From contig NZ_LIFX01000003.1 of NCBI RefSeq assembly GCF_001297775.1, positions 349,916 to 413,915 of the forward strand: 64,000 nt of DNA. Reading direction: 5' to 3'. This document shows positions 23,685 through 34,900 of the stretch, one piece after another. The notes under the pieces were generated by a model. The model was not told where the DNA came from and ran no database searches. It saw only the letters and a program-made list of their open reading frames with translations. Origin of the DNA: Trabulsiella odontotermitis (GTDB lineage: Bacteria; Pseudomonadota; Gammaproteobacteria; Enterobacterales; Enterobacteriaceae). The position numbers and the translations under genes are program-made. Position 1 is the first letter of the stretch; each line of letters starts with the position of its first letter.

Positions 23685-24875
23685 TTATCGCTCACGTAGC
23701 GCTTCTTTTGCGCGATTGAACGGTTTGATCAGGTAATCGACGATCGTTTTTTCACCGGTTTTGATATCCACGCTGGCAATCATCCCCGGCACAATAGAAA
23801 AGTGACGTCCCGCTTTGTTGACCAGATAATCCTGATGTGTACGGATAAACACCCGGTAATAGACGATCTCCGGTTTCACTTTATCCTGAATGGTGTCCGG
23901 CGAAATAGTTTCAACTTCACCTTCCAGCCCGCCGTAGATGGCGTAATCGTAAGCGGTGATTTTTACCAGCGCGCGCTGGCCGGGGTGGATGAAGGCGATA
24001 TCGCGCGGGGAAAGCCGCGCTTCAATCAGCAAACGATCGTCAACCGGGACGATTTCCATCATCTCGCCGTTGGGCGGGATCACGCCGCCGATGGTGGTGA
24101 CCTGGATGTTTTTCACAATCCCGCGGACGGGCGAACGGACGGTCAGCCGCGTCACCGAATCCTCACGCCCCTTAATAATGGCGGAGAGCATATCCACTTC
24201 GGCATTGGCTTTTGACAGCGACTCCCGCGCCTGCACGTAATATTGTGAACGCAGATCGGTAATTTTCAGGCCTAAATCGCTCTTCTGCCGTTGCAGCCGC
24301 AGCACTTCCACATGACTGGCGGCACCGCTTTTTTCCAGCCGTTCGGTGATCGCCAGTTCTTTATTGACCGAGACCAGCGCGGTGCGCAGTTCCGCTTCTG
24401 AGTCTTTCAGTTGCGCGCGGCGGGAGTTGAACAGCCGCGTCTCGGAGGCGATCAGTTCCGGCCACGCGTTGAGCGATGTCGGGAAGGTGAGGGGAAGATC
24501 GTTCACTTCCGCATACAGGCGCGCGCTGGAGGCTAATGACGCGCGATAGCGTGCGGCACTTTCGCCGACGTTAGACTCAGAACGAGTCGGATCGAGCCGC
24601 GCGACGATCTCTCCCACCTGCACCTGATCCCCTTCGCGCACAGTCAGTTCGGCGAGGATACCGCCGTCAAGCGACTGCAAAATCTGTTCGCGGGAGCTAG
24701 GCACCACTTTACCGGTGCCGGTTGAGACCTCATCCAGAATGCCGAACCATGCCCAGACGCCCGCCACTACAAACAGCAGCGTGCTGAGCAGAATGATGCG
24801 GCTCGATCCGGCGTGCTCGTGGTGATGGCGCGCGTCGGGGGTGTCCATCGCGGCGTCATGCAGACTGGTTTTCAT
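23685..24875 (-). CDS. bapD: Type I secretion membrane fusion protein, BapD/HlyD family
   Basis: The 396-residue product has one N-terminal membrane helix (IILLSTLLFVVAGVWAWFGILDEV, about residues 25-50), a lipoyl-like half (GGILAELTVREGDQVQVGEIVARLDPT), long coiled-coil helices and a C-terminal beta barrel with PGMIASVDIKTGEKTIVDYLIKPF. It bridges the inner-membrane ABC exporter and the outer-membrane channel to secrete BapA. ATG 24875 with GGGAG upstream overlaps bapC by 20 bases; GTG 24893 and ATG 24848 are alternatives. Confidence 0.9.
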   Translation of the reverse strand: MKTSLHDAAMDTPDARHHHEHAGSSRIILLSTLLFVVAGVWAWFGILDEVSTGTGKVVPSSREQILQSLDGGILAELTVREGDQVQVGEIVARLDPTRSESNVGESAARYRASLASSARLYAEVNDLPLTFPTSLNAWPELIASETRLFNSRRAQLKDSEAELRTALVSVNKELAITERLEKSGAASHVEVLRLQRQKSDLGLKITDLRSQYYVQARESLSKANAEVDMLSAIIKGREDSVTRLTVRSPVRGIVKNIQVTTIGGVIPPNGEMMEIVPVDDRLLIEARLSPRDIAFIHPGQRALVKITAYDYAIYGGLEGEVETISPDTIQDKVKPEIVYYRVFIRTHQDYLVNKAGRHFSIVPGMIASVDIKTGEKTIVDYLIKPFNRAKEALRER

Positions 24876-27042
24876 TTTTCCACTCCCGTGCACTGGACTG
24901 CGCCGCCATCCGGCTGTTGTTCATCGCCTGCGCTTTCGGCGCATCCATCACCAGCTGACCTTCTTTCAGCACCACCACGCGCTCGACCAGGTCTAATATC
25001 GGCACACGATGGGTGGCGACAATCAGTGTGCGATTGCCAAGCCACGGGGTGATGCGCTGGATAAATTCCCGTTCGGTATGGTCGTCGAGCGACGCCGTAG
25101 GTTCATCAAGCAGAACAATATTTGGCGAGCGCAACAGCATGCGGGCGAGCAGAATCGACTGCCGTTGCCCGCCGGACAATCCCGCGCCGCCCTCCATAAT
25201 CGGGTGGTCGAGTCCCTTTTCCAGGCGTTTGACAAAGTTGTCGGCACCGCTGATTTCCAGCACCTCAAAAATCGCCTCATCGCTGGCGTGCGGCGCGCCG
25301 AGCGTCAGGTTCTCACGCAGGGTGCCGTAAAACAGCCGTGCGTTCTGGCTGAGCAGACCGATGTTGCGCCGCAGATCGGCGGTGTCGATGTGCCCCATGC
25401 TGAGGTTATCCAGCCGCACGTCGCCGCTGACGATCTCCATGCCGCCCGCCAGCGCCTGCAACAGGGTTGATTTTCCCGCGCCGTTGCGTCCGAGCAGCGC
25501 AATTCGTTCGCCGGGGAGGATCTCAAGGCGTGAAATCCGCAGCGGAATGCGCTGCTCTTCGCTGTGGTAGCGAAACTGCGCGTTTTCAAACTGATAATGG
25601 CCGTGAAAAATCGCCTGATGGACGAGGTTTTCATCACGCCCGGTCTCCGTCGGCAATTGCATGATGCCATCCAGCCCCTGTTTGGCCGCTTTCACCTGCT
25701 GCCAGCGGGCCAGCACGCCACAGAGATTAGCCATCGGCGCGATCATGCGTGACGCCAGCATCGAGGCGGCCACTACTGAACCGGTGGTCAGCTCGCCGTC
25801 GATCACCATTGGCGCGCCGAAGAGGATCACCGCGGTATAAACCAGACTCTGAATGGTCATCCCCCAACTGATCAGCCCCTGCGTCAGTTCGCGGGTGCGC
25901 AGGCCGGACTCCGCCGTGATGCGAATGTAGCTGTTCCACTGTTGCAGAAAGCGGTTTTCCGCCTGCATCAGTTTGATGTCTTCCAGCCCTTGCACGCTCT
26001 CCACCAGCACGGCATTGCGCAGCGACGCTTCGTGAGCGGACTGGTTCGCCAGCAGCGCCAGCCGTTTTTGCAGCAGCAGACCGGGAAGCATCATCAGGAT
26101 CGCCGCTACAGGGGCAATCCACGCCAGCGGCGGCGCGATGATCGCCAGAACGATGATAAACAGGAAAAAGAAGGGCAGGTCGACGAGCGTCGACAGGGTC
26201 GAGGAGGTGATCATTTCGCGGATCTGCTCCAGATCGCGTAGCTGTGAAATAAAGCTGCCCGTTGATCGCGGAATGGCGCTGTTGCGCAGTCGCAGCGCAT
26301 GGCCGAATACGCGATCGGAAATCCGCATGTCCGCCTGTTTGCCGATCACATCCATAATGTGGCTGCGCGCCACTTTCAGCAGAAAACCAAAAATCACCGC
26401 CACCAGCACGCCCGTCGCCAGCACATACAGCGTGGGGTACGACTGCGCCGGGATCACCCGGTCATAGACCTGCATCGAAAACAGGATCCCGGAGAGCGAC
26501 AGCACGTTCACCAGAAACGCCGCCAGCATCACCGGACCGTACGGGCGCCAGTCGGCCAGCACCAGGGCTTTCATCCAGTCCGGGCTGAAGCGGGTCACGT
26601 AGGCGTCCACGCGACTGTCCCGTAAAGCCGAGAGCGGACGCAATACGGCGATAAAGCGGATCTCCGCCAGCAGCGTGTTGAGCGGCAGGCGGTTAGTGCG
26701 CTGTTCGTGGTCGATGAGGCAGATATCCACGGTCTCCTGACCGTCAAAATGCTCGATGACCACCAGTTGCCCGTCGTTCAGCGAAGCCACCACCGGCAGC
26801 CGCCAGTGGGAAATCGCCTCCGTTGAGGGCGTTAACTGATAGAACGACAGACCCGCCTGGCGCGACAGTTGCGTCAGTGCGGAATGCATGCCTTTATCTT
26901 TAAACCACGGCGCGTTGGCCTGTAATGTGCCGGGCGAACAGGCCACGCGGTAATGCGCTGCGACATGGCTTATCGCCAGCGCCCAGTGGCTGAGTGCGCG
27001 CTCGGTCAGCAACTCTTCAACGGGCGGGGAGGTGTGGGTCAT
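24856..27042 (-). CDS. bapC: Type I secretion ABC transporter, BapC (LssB/HlyB-like)
   Basis: The 728-residue product has an N-terminal C39-peptidase-like domain without the catalytic Cys (residues 1-130), a six-helix membrane domain (about 165-440) and a nucleotide-binding domain with Walker A GRNGAGKST (about 525), signature LSGGQRQ, Walker B IVLLDEPTASLDD and the switch ATHR. The degenerate peptidase domain marks exporters of large, uncleaved repeat adhesins. Its ATG overlaps the bapB stop (ATGA), and bapD overlaps its end, so the three form one operon. Confidence 0.93.
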   Translation of the reverse strand: MTHTSPPVEELLTERALSHWALAISHVAAHYRVACSPGTLQANAPWFKDKGMHSALTQLSRQAGLSFYQLTPSTEAISHWRLPVVASLNDGQLVVIEHFDGQETVDICLIDHEQRTNRLPLNTLLAEIRFIAVLRPLSALRDSRVDAYVTRFSPDWMKALVLADWRPYGPVMLAAFLVNVLSLSGILFSMQVYDRVIPAQSYPTLYVLATGVLVAVIFGFLLKVARSHIMDVIGKQADMRISDRVFGHALRLRNSAIPRSTGSFISQLRDLEQIREMITSSTLSTLVDLPFFFLFIIVLAIIAPPLAWIAPVAAILMMLPGLLLQKRLALLANQSAHEASLRNAVLVESVQGLEDIKLMQAENRFLQQWNSYIRITAESGLRTRELTQGLISWGMTIQSLVYTAVILFGAPMVIDGELTTGSVVAASMLASRMIAPMANLCGVLARWQQVKAAKQGLDGIMQLPTETGRDENLVHQAIFHGHYQFENAQFRYHSEEQRIPLRISRLEILPGERIALLGRNGAGKSTLLQALAGGMEIVSGDVRLDNLSMGHIDTADLRRNIGLLSQNARLFYGTLRENLTLGAPHASDEAIFEVLEISGADNFVKRLEKGLDHPIMEGGAGLSGGQRQSILLARMLLRSPNIVLLDEPTASLDDHTEREFIQRITPWLGNRTLIVATHRVPILDLVERVVVLKEGQLVMDAPKAQAMNNSRMAAQSSAREWKNENQSA

Positions 27043-28449
27043 GGCTGGATCTCCACGGACTGAATGCTGCGGTTCTCTAAACCGAAGGCACTGCGCAACT
27101 TGCCGCTGTTGTAGAGGCAGTTAAGCTGCAACTGATGGAGCTGGCTGAGCGTCTGCTGCTGCGCGAAACGCGCCTGAAAAACTTCCTGTTCGGCGTTGAG
27201 CACGTCGAGCAGCGGGCGTGAGCCGAGGTCGAGATACTGCTGTTGATACAGTTCGCGGGTGCGCTCGCTGAGCGTCTCCTGGCGCTGCAACACCTGCAAC
27301 GCGCCAAGTAGATTCAGCGCTTCGCTGCGGGATTCCATCAGCTTTTGCCGCACGTCGAGACGAGTGCGTTTGATGCCGGACTGTGCCGCTTCCAGCGCGT
27401 GGGTGGCGGCGTTGCGCCGTGCCGTCAGGCCGCCGCCCTGGTAAATAGGCATTTCGACTTTAACCCAGGTGGAATACTGAGTGCGATCGAGCGCGTCGTG
27501 GCTGGGGTATTTGTCGTTGAGGTAGTGCTGTACCTGCGGCTCCAGCGAAATGGTGGGGGTCATTTGCGCTGTAGCGTAATCGAGATTGGCTTTCGCCACG
27601 TTGGCCTGCGCCCAGGCAGCGAGCACCGAGGGCACTAAGCGATCGTCCGGCTGGGCGATATCGCAGCTTTTACCGAGTTTTTGCGGAAATTCGTCGCTGA
27701 TGGCGTTGAGATTATCCCAACCGAGCCAGCTCATCAGCGTTGCCTGTGTGCTCTCCAGACTGGCCTGATATTGAATCAACTGAGAACGGGCCGACGCGAT
27801 GCGGGCGTCGGTTTGTACCACGTCGGAGAGGGATGTCGCGCCTTCGTCATTGCGCTGCTGCGTCAGTTTGCCGATGGCGTTCAGTGCTGCCAGTTGTTCT
27901 TCGGCGATCGCCACCATCTGCTGCCAGGTCTGTACCTGCACCATGGCGATGGCGGTATCGTGGCCGACGCTGTCGATGCTGACCAGCACGTTGGCCTGCT
28001 GTTGCGCGACGCCAGCGCTTTCCGCTCGCACCTGGCTGTCGACTTTGCCGAAGTCATACAGCATCTGCGACAGCGACAGTACCAGCGACGGGCTGAAGCC
28101 GTGATCGAGATAAGTGTTGGAGTAACCGTTGTTCATCCCGGCGCTGATCTGCGGATAGTATTTCGCTTTCGCGACATTCACCTGTTCGGTTTGCGCCCAC
28201 AGTTTACCCACCGCTTCGTTGATTGAGGGGTGCCAGTTGACCGCGCGGTTTACCGCCTCATTCAGCGTCAGCGTTCCCGGGGGCGCGGCATCCAGCTTTA
28301 GCGTGGAGGAGCCATCCAGCGCGGGGAGTTCTTGCCCGGCCAGCCCTTGCGTCGTAATTCGCTGTGGTTCGTCATCGGCATACGCCGCCGGCATTACGCA
28401 CAGACAGCTCGCCAGCCAGCAGCAGGCAGGCAGGCAGTAATTTTCCCAT
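27039..28449 (-). CDS. bapB: TolC-like secretion channel BapB, signal peptide out of frame
   Basis: The mature part (DDEPQRITTQGLAGQELPALDG...) is an outer-membrane efflux protein of the TolC/TolC-like adhesin type, with two repeated halves (PSINEAVGKLWAQTEQVNVAKAKYYPQISAG and the later WAQANVAKANLDYATAQMTPTISLEPQ). The natural start is ATG 28449 with AGGGAC upstream, giving MGKLLPACLLLAG. That frame runs out of phase within a (CTGC)4 tract at 28422-28437. With three repeats the reading would be MGKLLPACCWLASCLCVMPAAYA followed by DDEP, a good signal peptide. The upstream ATG 28502 lies in a hairpin loop and has no ribosome site. The copy present may therefore be non-functional. Confidence 0.85.
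28422..28437 (-). repeat. (CTGC)4 tetranucleotide tract in bapB
   Basis: Four CTGC units in a row lie within the signal-peptide codons. Loss of one unit restores the frame from ATG 28449. Confidence 0.85.
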
Positions 28450-28487
28450 AAATTGTCCCTAAGAAAGCTGAGTACGTTATTTTCAGC

Positions 28488-28513
28488 GCCCCGGACGTGC
28501 ATGCGTCCGGGGC
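28488..28513. terminator. Strong hairpin between bapA and bapB
   Basis: GCCCCGGACG and CGTCCGGGGC pair perfectly over ten bases around TGCATG. There is no T run on the bapB side, so it may reduce readthrough from bapA into bapBCD or protect the bapA 3' end rather than act as a full terminator. Confidence 0.6.
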
Positions 28514-28527
28514 TGCCGTCGGTCTTA

Positions 28528-31500
28528 TCAGGTCACAATGTGGTTCTGTTGGATCAGCTCATCGAGCGTGGTATGAACGTTCTCCAGCGTCACGAGGTTA
28601 GTCGCGTGGTACGTCGAGCCGGTACCGTCGCGGTCGATGGAAATCACCGTGTTGTTGCCGCTGGCGGAAACCGTCAGGTAGTTGCCGAGTGAGGCGTTCT
28701 GCCCGTTCCAGCCCACCAGCAGATCGCCAATGTCTATCTTGTCGCCCTGCGCCAGTGAGAAGTTGCTCCAGCTGTCGGTCGTGCCGTTGCCGCCGGTGGC
28801 GTCGTTACTGCTGAGCAGGTGATAAATCAGCGTATCGCCGTAGATACTGCCGACAACCCTGTCGGCCTGGGCGGTGCTCACCGTTTGCGGGTTCATGTCG
28901 ATGGTCAGCGTGGCGCTGTCGGTGTGACCATTTTGATCGTTGAGCGTGTAGGTGAACGTCTCCTTCTGGGTGATGGTCGAAATGGCAACGCCGTTGTTGA
29001 GCGTATAGGTGTAATGGCCGTCAACGCCGACGGTCAGCGTGCCGTAGAGGCCGTTAATGGTGGCTTCTGCGCTGCTGTTGGTCAGCGGATCAAGCGTGGC
29101 GGTGCTGCCGCCTGCGCCGTTGACCGTCAGCAGGGTATGTACGCTGGCGAGTTGATCCGCCGCGCCTGTCGAACCACTGCCGTCGAAGAGGTTGCCGGTG
29201 ACGGCACTGGTGCCCGAACTCTCGAAGTTATCGAGATCGATGGTGGTACCTCTGACGCTCGGGGTGATGGTGATGTTGCCAATCGACAGCGCGCCGACAT
29301 TGCCGGTATAGGTCAATGTGTAGCTGCCGGAGTGCAGCTCCAGACCCGGCACGGTGACATCAATCGCGCCGCCCAACAGCGAACCGCCGCTGAAGTTGCC
29401 GCTGGCGACGGTGGTGGTGCCGTCTTTGATCGTCCAGTTCACCGTCAGTCCACCGAGCGCCAGCGCAGAGGCAATCTGGAAATGCAGGACCACATCTTTC
29501 ACCGCCGAGCCAGCGGTGATGTCAATGGTGCCGTTACCGGTGGCGGTGGTGGGGTTAATCAGCGATGACGTCCAGGTCACGGTGCCGACACTGCTGTCGG
29601 TAAACGGCTGCGATGTATCCTGCAATGTGGTGACTGCCATCAGGCTGCTGGTGTCGTTGACTGCATCCACACCGTGCGGCGTCGGGGTGATATTCAGCGT
29701 CGCGGTACTGGTATCGCCGTTGGCGCCGGTGATCTTATAGACAAAGCTGTCCGGCGTTTTGATGCTGTCGGCGCCGACGCCGCTTTTCAGCGTGTACGTG
29801 TAGTTGCCTGCGGCATTGATCGTCAGCGTACCGTACAGCCCGTCGATAGTGGTGGTGCCGGTAGCGGAGACGAGATGCCCGTTCACCTCGGTGACCGTGG
29901 CGGCACCGCTGTGGGCGTCGTTGGTCAGCACGTTCCCCGACGTCGTCGCACTGACGCTGTCGACGTTATACGTGTGGTCCGCGAGCACATTCAGCGTGTA
30001 GCCCGTCAGCACCGAAATGCCGCTGGCCGTGTCGAGCAGGAACAGGTACTTCCCGCCCGGCAGCGTGAGCGTGAGCGGATCGGACTGACCGCCAAGCAGT
30101 GGCGCGTTCAGCCAGTTATCCACCGCCCGGTACTGTTCATACTGCTGCGTGACATCGTTGAAGCGATAGATCAGCAGATCCCACGACGAGGCGAGCGCCA
30201 CGCCACCAACGCTGGACTGTAGCGTCATGGTGCGGGTGGAGCCCTCTTCAACGTCGAAGATGATCGGGTTACTGAGATCGTCCAGCACGTTAGCATTCAG
30301 AACATTGCCCAGGTTGACGCCGACGACGGTAAAGCCGCCCTGCGACGAAGCGCCGTTATTCACCGCCGACACGTCGGTATCAAAGATCAGCGACGCGTTG
30401 TCATCTGCCGCTGTCACGCTGCTGGCCGTCGCGCCTGTGCCGAGGGTTACGACAAGGTTTGCCGACGCACTGCTGCCGTTCTGGCTGATGGTGTAGGTAA
30501 AACTTTCTGTTCTGCCGAGCACCGTCGCCGAGGTATCGGTCAGGGTGTAGGTGTAGCTGCCATCCTGATTGATATGCAGCGTCCCGTAGTTCCCCTGCAC
30601 ATCAATACCGCCTGATGGCACGGCGATAGTCGCGCCGCTGGCATCGGTGATGGAGGTCACCACCGTGCCAGTCGGGGCGTTATCCTGCCCGCTGTTCGGA
30701 TCGACATCGGTGATCACGTTGCCGGTTTCGCTGGTGCCGCCAGTGATCGTCCCGGCACTGGTCTGGTTCACCGTCACGTCGAGGCTGGTGTAAGAGCCGG
30801 TGGCCAGCAGATCGGTGTTATAGCTCAGTACGCGATAGCTGCCGCCCGGCAAGCCTTCCAGATTCAGCGTGACGCCGGAGGCGCCAAGCGTCAGCAGGTT
30901 GAGGAAGCGCGGATCGGTGGAATCAGCGTAGGTGGTCCACATTTGCAGGTTGGTGTCGTACACCTGCACCAGGATCTCCATGGAGCTTAACAACGACAGC
31001 ACCACGCCAGTGCCTGCGGCGTTGATGGTGACGTTGCCGCTGCCGCCATCGGCGATGGTGAATTCCACCTGCGCGGTGTCATTCCCCAGTACCGAGGCCA
31101 CGTTGCCCAGCGCGCCGACCAGCAGGACGCCGTAATCATCGTAATGCTGCGTGGTGACTTCGGCCTCGGTGACCAGCGGCAGGTTGACGACGTTGTCATT
31201 TGCCGCCAGCGGCAGGTCAGGCGCGGTAGCCGTGTACGGTGGTGAGACGTTGCCCGCGCCATCGGTCGCGGTGACGGTGAGGCTTTCCCCGTCAATCTGT
31301 CGGGTCGGCAGATTCGCCGTCCAGTTGCCGCTGCCGTCGGTGGTTGCGGTGACGGTAGCGCCGCCAGGCAGGGTCACGGTCACAGAACTGTTGGCTTCCG
31401 CGGTACCGCTGATTGAACTGCCATCCGCACTGACCGTCGCCGTTGGCGCGTCGGGGGCGACGGTGTCCACGTTGATACCAAACGCCTGAGAGGGTGCACT

Positions 31501-31974
31501 GGTGCCGTTCACGTTGGTGGCGGTGACGGTGAAACTGTGCACACCGTTATCCAGCGCGGTTGACGGCGTAAAACTCCAGTTACCTTGCGCATCGGCAGTT
31601 GTGCTGCCGAGCAGCGCTCCGTTGTCGTACAGGGTAACAATGACGCCTGCCTGCGCGGTCCCGTGGAGTTCAGGCAGGGTATCGTTGGTGCTCTGGCCGC
31701 GTGCCACGCTGCCCGCTACTGGCGTGACATCATCCAGTACGCTGGAGATGATCGGTGTGGCCGGGATCCCGGTTGACGGTGCGGTAAAGCTGGTGGAGGC
31801 GCCGCTATTGCCTGCCCGGTCAGTTGCCGTGGCTGACAGCGTTTCGCTGTTGGTCTGCGCCGGGGTAATCGTTGCCGTAAAGGCGCCCGTTCCGTCAGCG
31901 GTGGTGGTGCCCAGCACAGTGCCATCGGCAGCTGTGATCGTCACCGTACTGCCTGCTTCCGCCGTCCCGGTCAC
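28528..31974 (-). CDS. bapA: Giant adhesin BapA, C-terminal part (after frameshift)
   Basis: The open frame of 1148 residues continues the adhesin in the other frame: it starts in TGTAEAGSTVTITAADG, carries two more Ig-like modules (TPIISSVLDD and PDAPTATVSADG), then VCBS-like modules (GNVLTNDAHSGAATVTEVNG; TINGLYGTLTVGVDGHYTYTL) and ends with a type I secretion C-terminal signal (DGTGSTYHATNLVTLENVHTTLDELIQQNHI). It has no ribosome site of its own at GTG 31974. It is unlikely to be made as a separate protein. The secretion signal is thus cut off from the N-terminal part. Confidence 0.85.
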   Translation of the reverse strand: MTGTAEAGSTVTITAADGTVLGTTTADGTGAFTATITPAQTNSETLSATATDRAGNSGASTSFTAPSTGIPATPIISSVLDDVTPVAGSVARGQSTNDTLPELHGTAQAGVIVTLYDNGALLGSTTADAQGNWSFTPSTALDNGVHSFTVTATNVNGTSAPSQAFGINVDTVAPDAPTATVSADGSSISGTAEANSSVTVTLPGGATVTATTDGSGNWTANLPTRQIDGESLTVTATDGAGNVSPPYTATAPDLPLAANDNVVNLPLVTEAEVTTQHYDDYGVLLVGALGNVASVLGNDTAQVEFTIADGGSGNVTINAAGTGVVLSLLSSMEILVQVYDTNLQMWTTYADSTDPRFLNLLTLGASGVTLNLEGLPGGSYRVLSYNTDLLATGSYTSLDVTVNQTSAGTITGGTSETGNVITDVDPNSGQDNAPTGTVVTSITDASGATIAVPSGGIDVQGNYGTLHINQDGSYTYTLTDTSATVLGRTESFTYTISQNGSSASANLVVTLGTGATASSVTAADDNASLIFDTDVSAVNNGASSQGGFTVVGVNLGNVLNANVLDDLSNPIIFDVEEGSTRTMTLQSSVGGVALASSWDLLIYRFNDVTQQYEQYRAVDNWLNAPLLGGQSDPLTLTLPGGKYLFLLDTASGISVLTGYTLNVLADHTYNVDSVSATTSGNVLTNDAHSGAATVTEVNGHLVSATGTTTIDGLYGTLTINAAGNYTYTLKSGVGADSIKTPDSFVYKITGANGDTSTATLNITPTPHGVDAVNDTSSLMAVTTLQDTSQPFTDSSVGTVTWTSSLINPTTATGNGTIDITAGSAVKDVVLHFQIASALALGGLTVNWTIKDGTTTVASGNFSGGSLLGGAIDVTVPGLELHSGSYTLTYTGNVGALSIGNITITPSVRGTTIDLDNFESSGTSAVTGNLFDGSGSTGAADQLASVHTLLTVNGAGGSTATLDPLTNSSAEATINGLYGTLTVGVDGHYTYTLNNGVAISTITQKETFTYTLNDQNGHTDSATLTIDMNPQTVSTAQADRVVGSIYGDTLIYHLLSSNDATGGNGTTDSWSNFSLAQGDKIDIGDLLVGWNGQNASLGNYLTVSASGNNTVISIDRDGTGSTYHATNLVTLENVHTTLDELIQQNHIVT

Positions 31975-34900
31975 CTGCGTGCCGTATCGTTTACCGCCAG
32001 CACGACCGGCGCAGCAGGTCCGGTGGTATCAATGGCGATAGTGGTTATCGCGGAAGGCGTGCTGGTATTGCCTGCGATGTCGGTGGCTGATGCGGTGAAC
32101 GCGTGGTTGCCTTCACCGAGAGCAGTACCTGGCGTGAAGGTCCAGTTGCCGTTGGCATCCGCCTGCACCTGACCAATCTGCGTGCCGTTATCGAAAATCG
32201 TGACGGTGGCGTTGGCTTCCGCCGTCCCGTTCAGCGTCGGGGTGGTGTCGTTGGTCGGTTGGGTGCCGGTGACGGGCCCGGTGACGCTACCGGTGTTATC
32301 AACAATGCTGCTGATCACCGGCGCCGCGGGTGCGGTGGTATCGACCCGGACGGTCCAGTCGGCTGACGTTCCGCTGGTGTTGCCTGCGGTGTCGGTGGCG
32401 GTCAGAGTGAAATCATGAGCGCCATTGCTCAGCGCCGATGGCGGGCGGAACGTCCAGTTGCCGTCACTGCCGACGGTGGTAGAGCCGAGCGCCACGCCAT
32501 CGCTGTAAATGGTAATGATCGATCCAACGTCGCCTGTGCCGTTCAGCACCGGGCGGGTATCGTTCGTCGTACCGCCGTCGGCTATCGCGCCAGTGTGGGG
32601 TGTGGTGTTGTCCGTCACGCCGGTAATCACCGGCACGGCTGGCGGGGTGATATCGACCACCACGGTAAAGGCGCTGGACGGCGTGCTGGTGTTGCCTGCC
32701 GCATCCGTGGCAGTGACGGTAAAGCTGTGGTTGCCCCCCGTCAGCGGTGTGCCGGGGGTAAAGGTCCAACTGCCGTCCGGTTGTACGGTGACCGAGCCCA
32801 GTACCGTCGTGCCATCCAGGATAGTCAGTGTGGCGCCTGCTTCGCCGCGGCCACTTAAGGCCGGTTGCGTGTCGTTGGTCACCTGGCCACTGGTCAGCGG
32901 GCCGGTGACGCCAGGCCGATCGTCCACCACCGAGGTAATGGTCGGTGCTACGGGCGCGGTGGTATCCACCACCAGTGTAAAGGTCGGCGAAGTGGCGCTG
33001 GTGTTGCCCGCCGGATCGGTCACTTTGATGGTAATCGGATGGCTGCCATCAGCAAAGGTGGTGCCGCTGTAGCTCCAGTTGCCGCTGCCGTCCGCGGTGG
33101 TCGTGCCGATCAGCGTGCCGTTGTCGTAAATCTGCACCGTGGCGTTGGCATCAGTGGTGCCGCTGAGCGTCGGGATGGTATCGCGTGTCGGATCGCCCGT
33201 CGTCAGTGTCACCGGTGTGGTGCCGGTATCATCCGTGACGGTGGGAAGCGCAGGCGTGGCAGGCGCTGCCGTATCGACGTTAAAGTTAAAACCGGTCGAC
33301 GGAGCGCCGACATTGCCTGCGCTGTCGGTCGCGACCAGCGTGATGTTGTGCGGCCCGTCACCGAGCGGCGTCGTCGGTGTGAACACCCAGTTCCCGCCAG
33401 GGCCGACCACAACAGAGCCAATGGCCGTGCCGTTATCGTTAATTGTCAGCAGCGATCCCGGCTCAGCGGTACCCGACAGGGTTGGATGCGTATCGTTAGT
33501 GGTGCCGCCACTGGCGATCGCCCCGGTGACTGGCAACTGATCGTCAATGACCGAGCCCAGCACTGGCGCGCCCGGTGCCGCCGTATCTACCGTAATGGTA
33601 ACGTCCGGCGATGAGCCGCTGCCGGTCTGGCTGACGGCGAAGCGATGTGTACCGTCATTCAATGGCGTTGTGAGCTGGTATTCCCAGTTGCCGTTACCAT
33701 CGGCGGTGACGGAATCCAGTCTGCTGCCATCCAGCCAGATGGTGACGATGGCGTTGGCCACTGCGGTACCGCTGAGGGTTGGTAGCGTATCGTTGGTGCT
33801 GTCGCCGCTGACGAGCGTCCCGGAAACCGGGTCGATATCGTCAGTGATGACCAGTGTCGGCGGCAGGACGGTTCCGGGATTGTCGGCTGCGGTGAAACCA
33901 GTCGGCTGGCTCTGATTGCCGGCCGGATCCTGGGCGGTTGCGTTCAGCGCCTCACCGTTCACCTGCGCCGGGGAGATCGTCACACTGTAGTTGCCGTTAC
34001 TGCCTGTCACACCGGTGCCAAGCACGGTTCCGGCGTTGTCTGTGATGATTACGGTGCTGCCTGCGTCAGCGGTTCCGCTCACCAGCGTGCCGTTGGGATC
34101 AACCGTACCCACCGTTGGAGATGCGGGGGGCGTGGTGTCTACGGTCAGCATGATGGGATTTGACGGTGACACCGTATTACCGGTGCTGTTTTCCGCACCA
34201 AAGCTGAAGGTATGATCACCTTCGCTTAATACCGGACTGCTCCATGTCCAGGTACCGTCCGGGTCGACCGTGGCGCTGCCGACCGGCGTGGTGGTGTCGG
34301 TGTCATAGATCAGTACCGTGCTGTCCGGTGTGCCAGTACCGTTGAAAGTGAGTGTATTGTCGTTGGTTGACGCCCCGTCAGCCAGGACGTCGGAAGTCGT
34401 TTCTTCGTGACTCACTACCTCGATCAGTTCCGGAGCAGCAAGCGGTACAGTGTTAACGGTCAGCGTAAAGTCGCCAGAGACGGGGCTGTTGTTCCCGGCG
34501 GGATCACGAGCCACGGCGGTCAGCGTCCAGGTGCCATCCTGTAGCGGGGTCGTGGGGGTAATCGACCACTCGCCGTTGATGACGGTCGCTTCGCCAATCA
34601 GCGTGGTGCCGTTGTACAGCGTCACGATACTGCCATTGATACCAGTGCCGTTTATCGTCGGGGTGGCGTCGTCGGTTATACCGCCGCTGGTAATCGTTGC
34701 GGGTGTACCAACGTTGTCATCAGCATTACTAATGACTGGCGCCGCAGGGGGCGTAGTGTCGATGGTAAAGGTGATAGCGTCTGACGCCACACTGGTATTG
34801 CCTGCCGGATCAGTTTCTTTCACCGTCAGGGTATAGCTGTCCTCTGGCAGCGCCGGGGAGGGGGTGAAACTCCAGTTGCCGTTGCTGTCGACCTGCGTTG

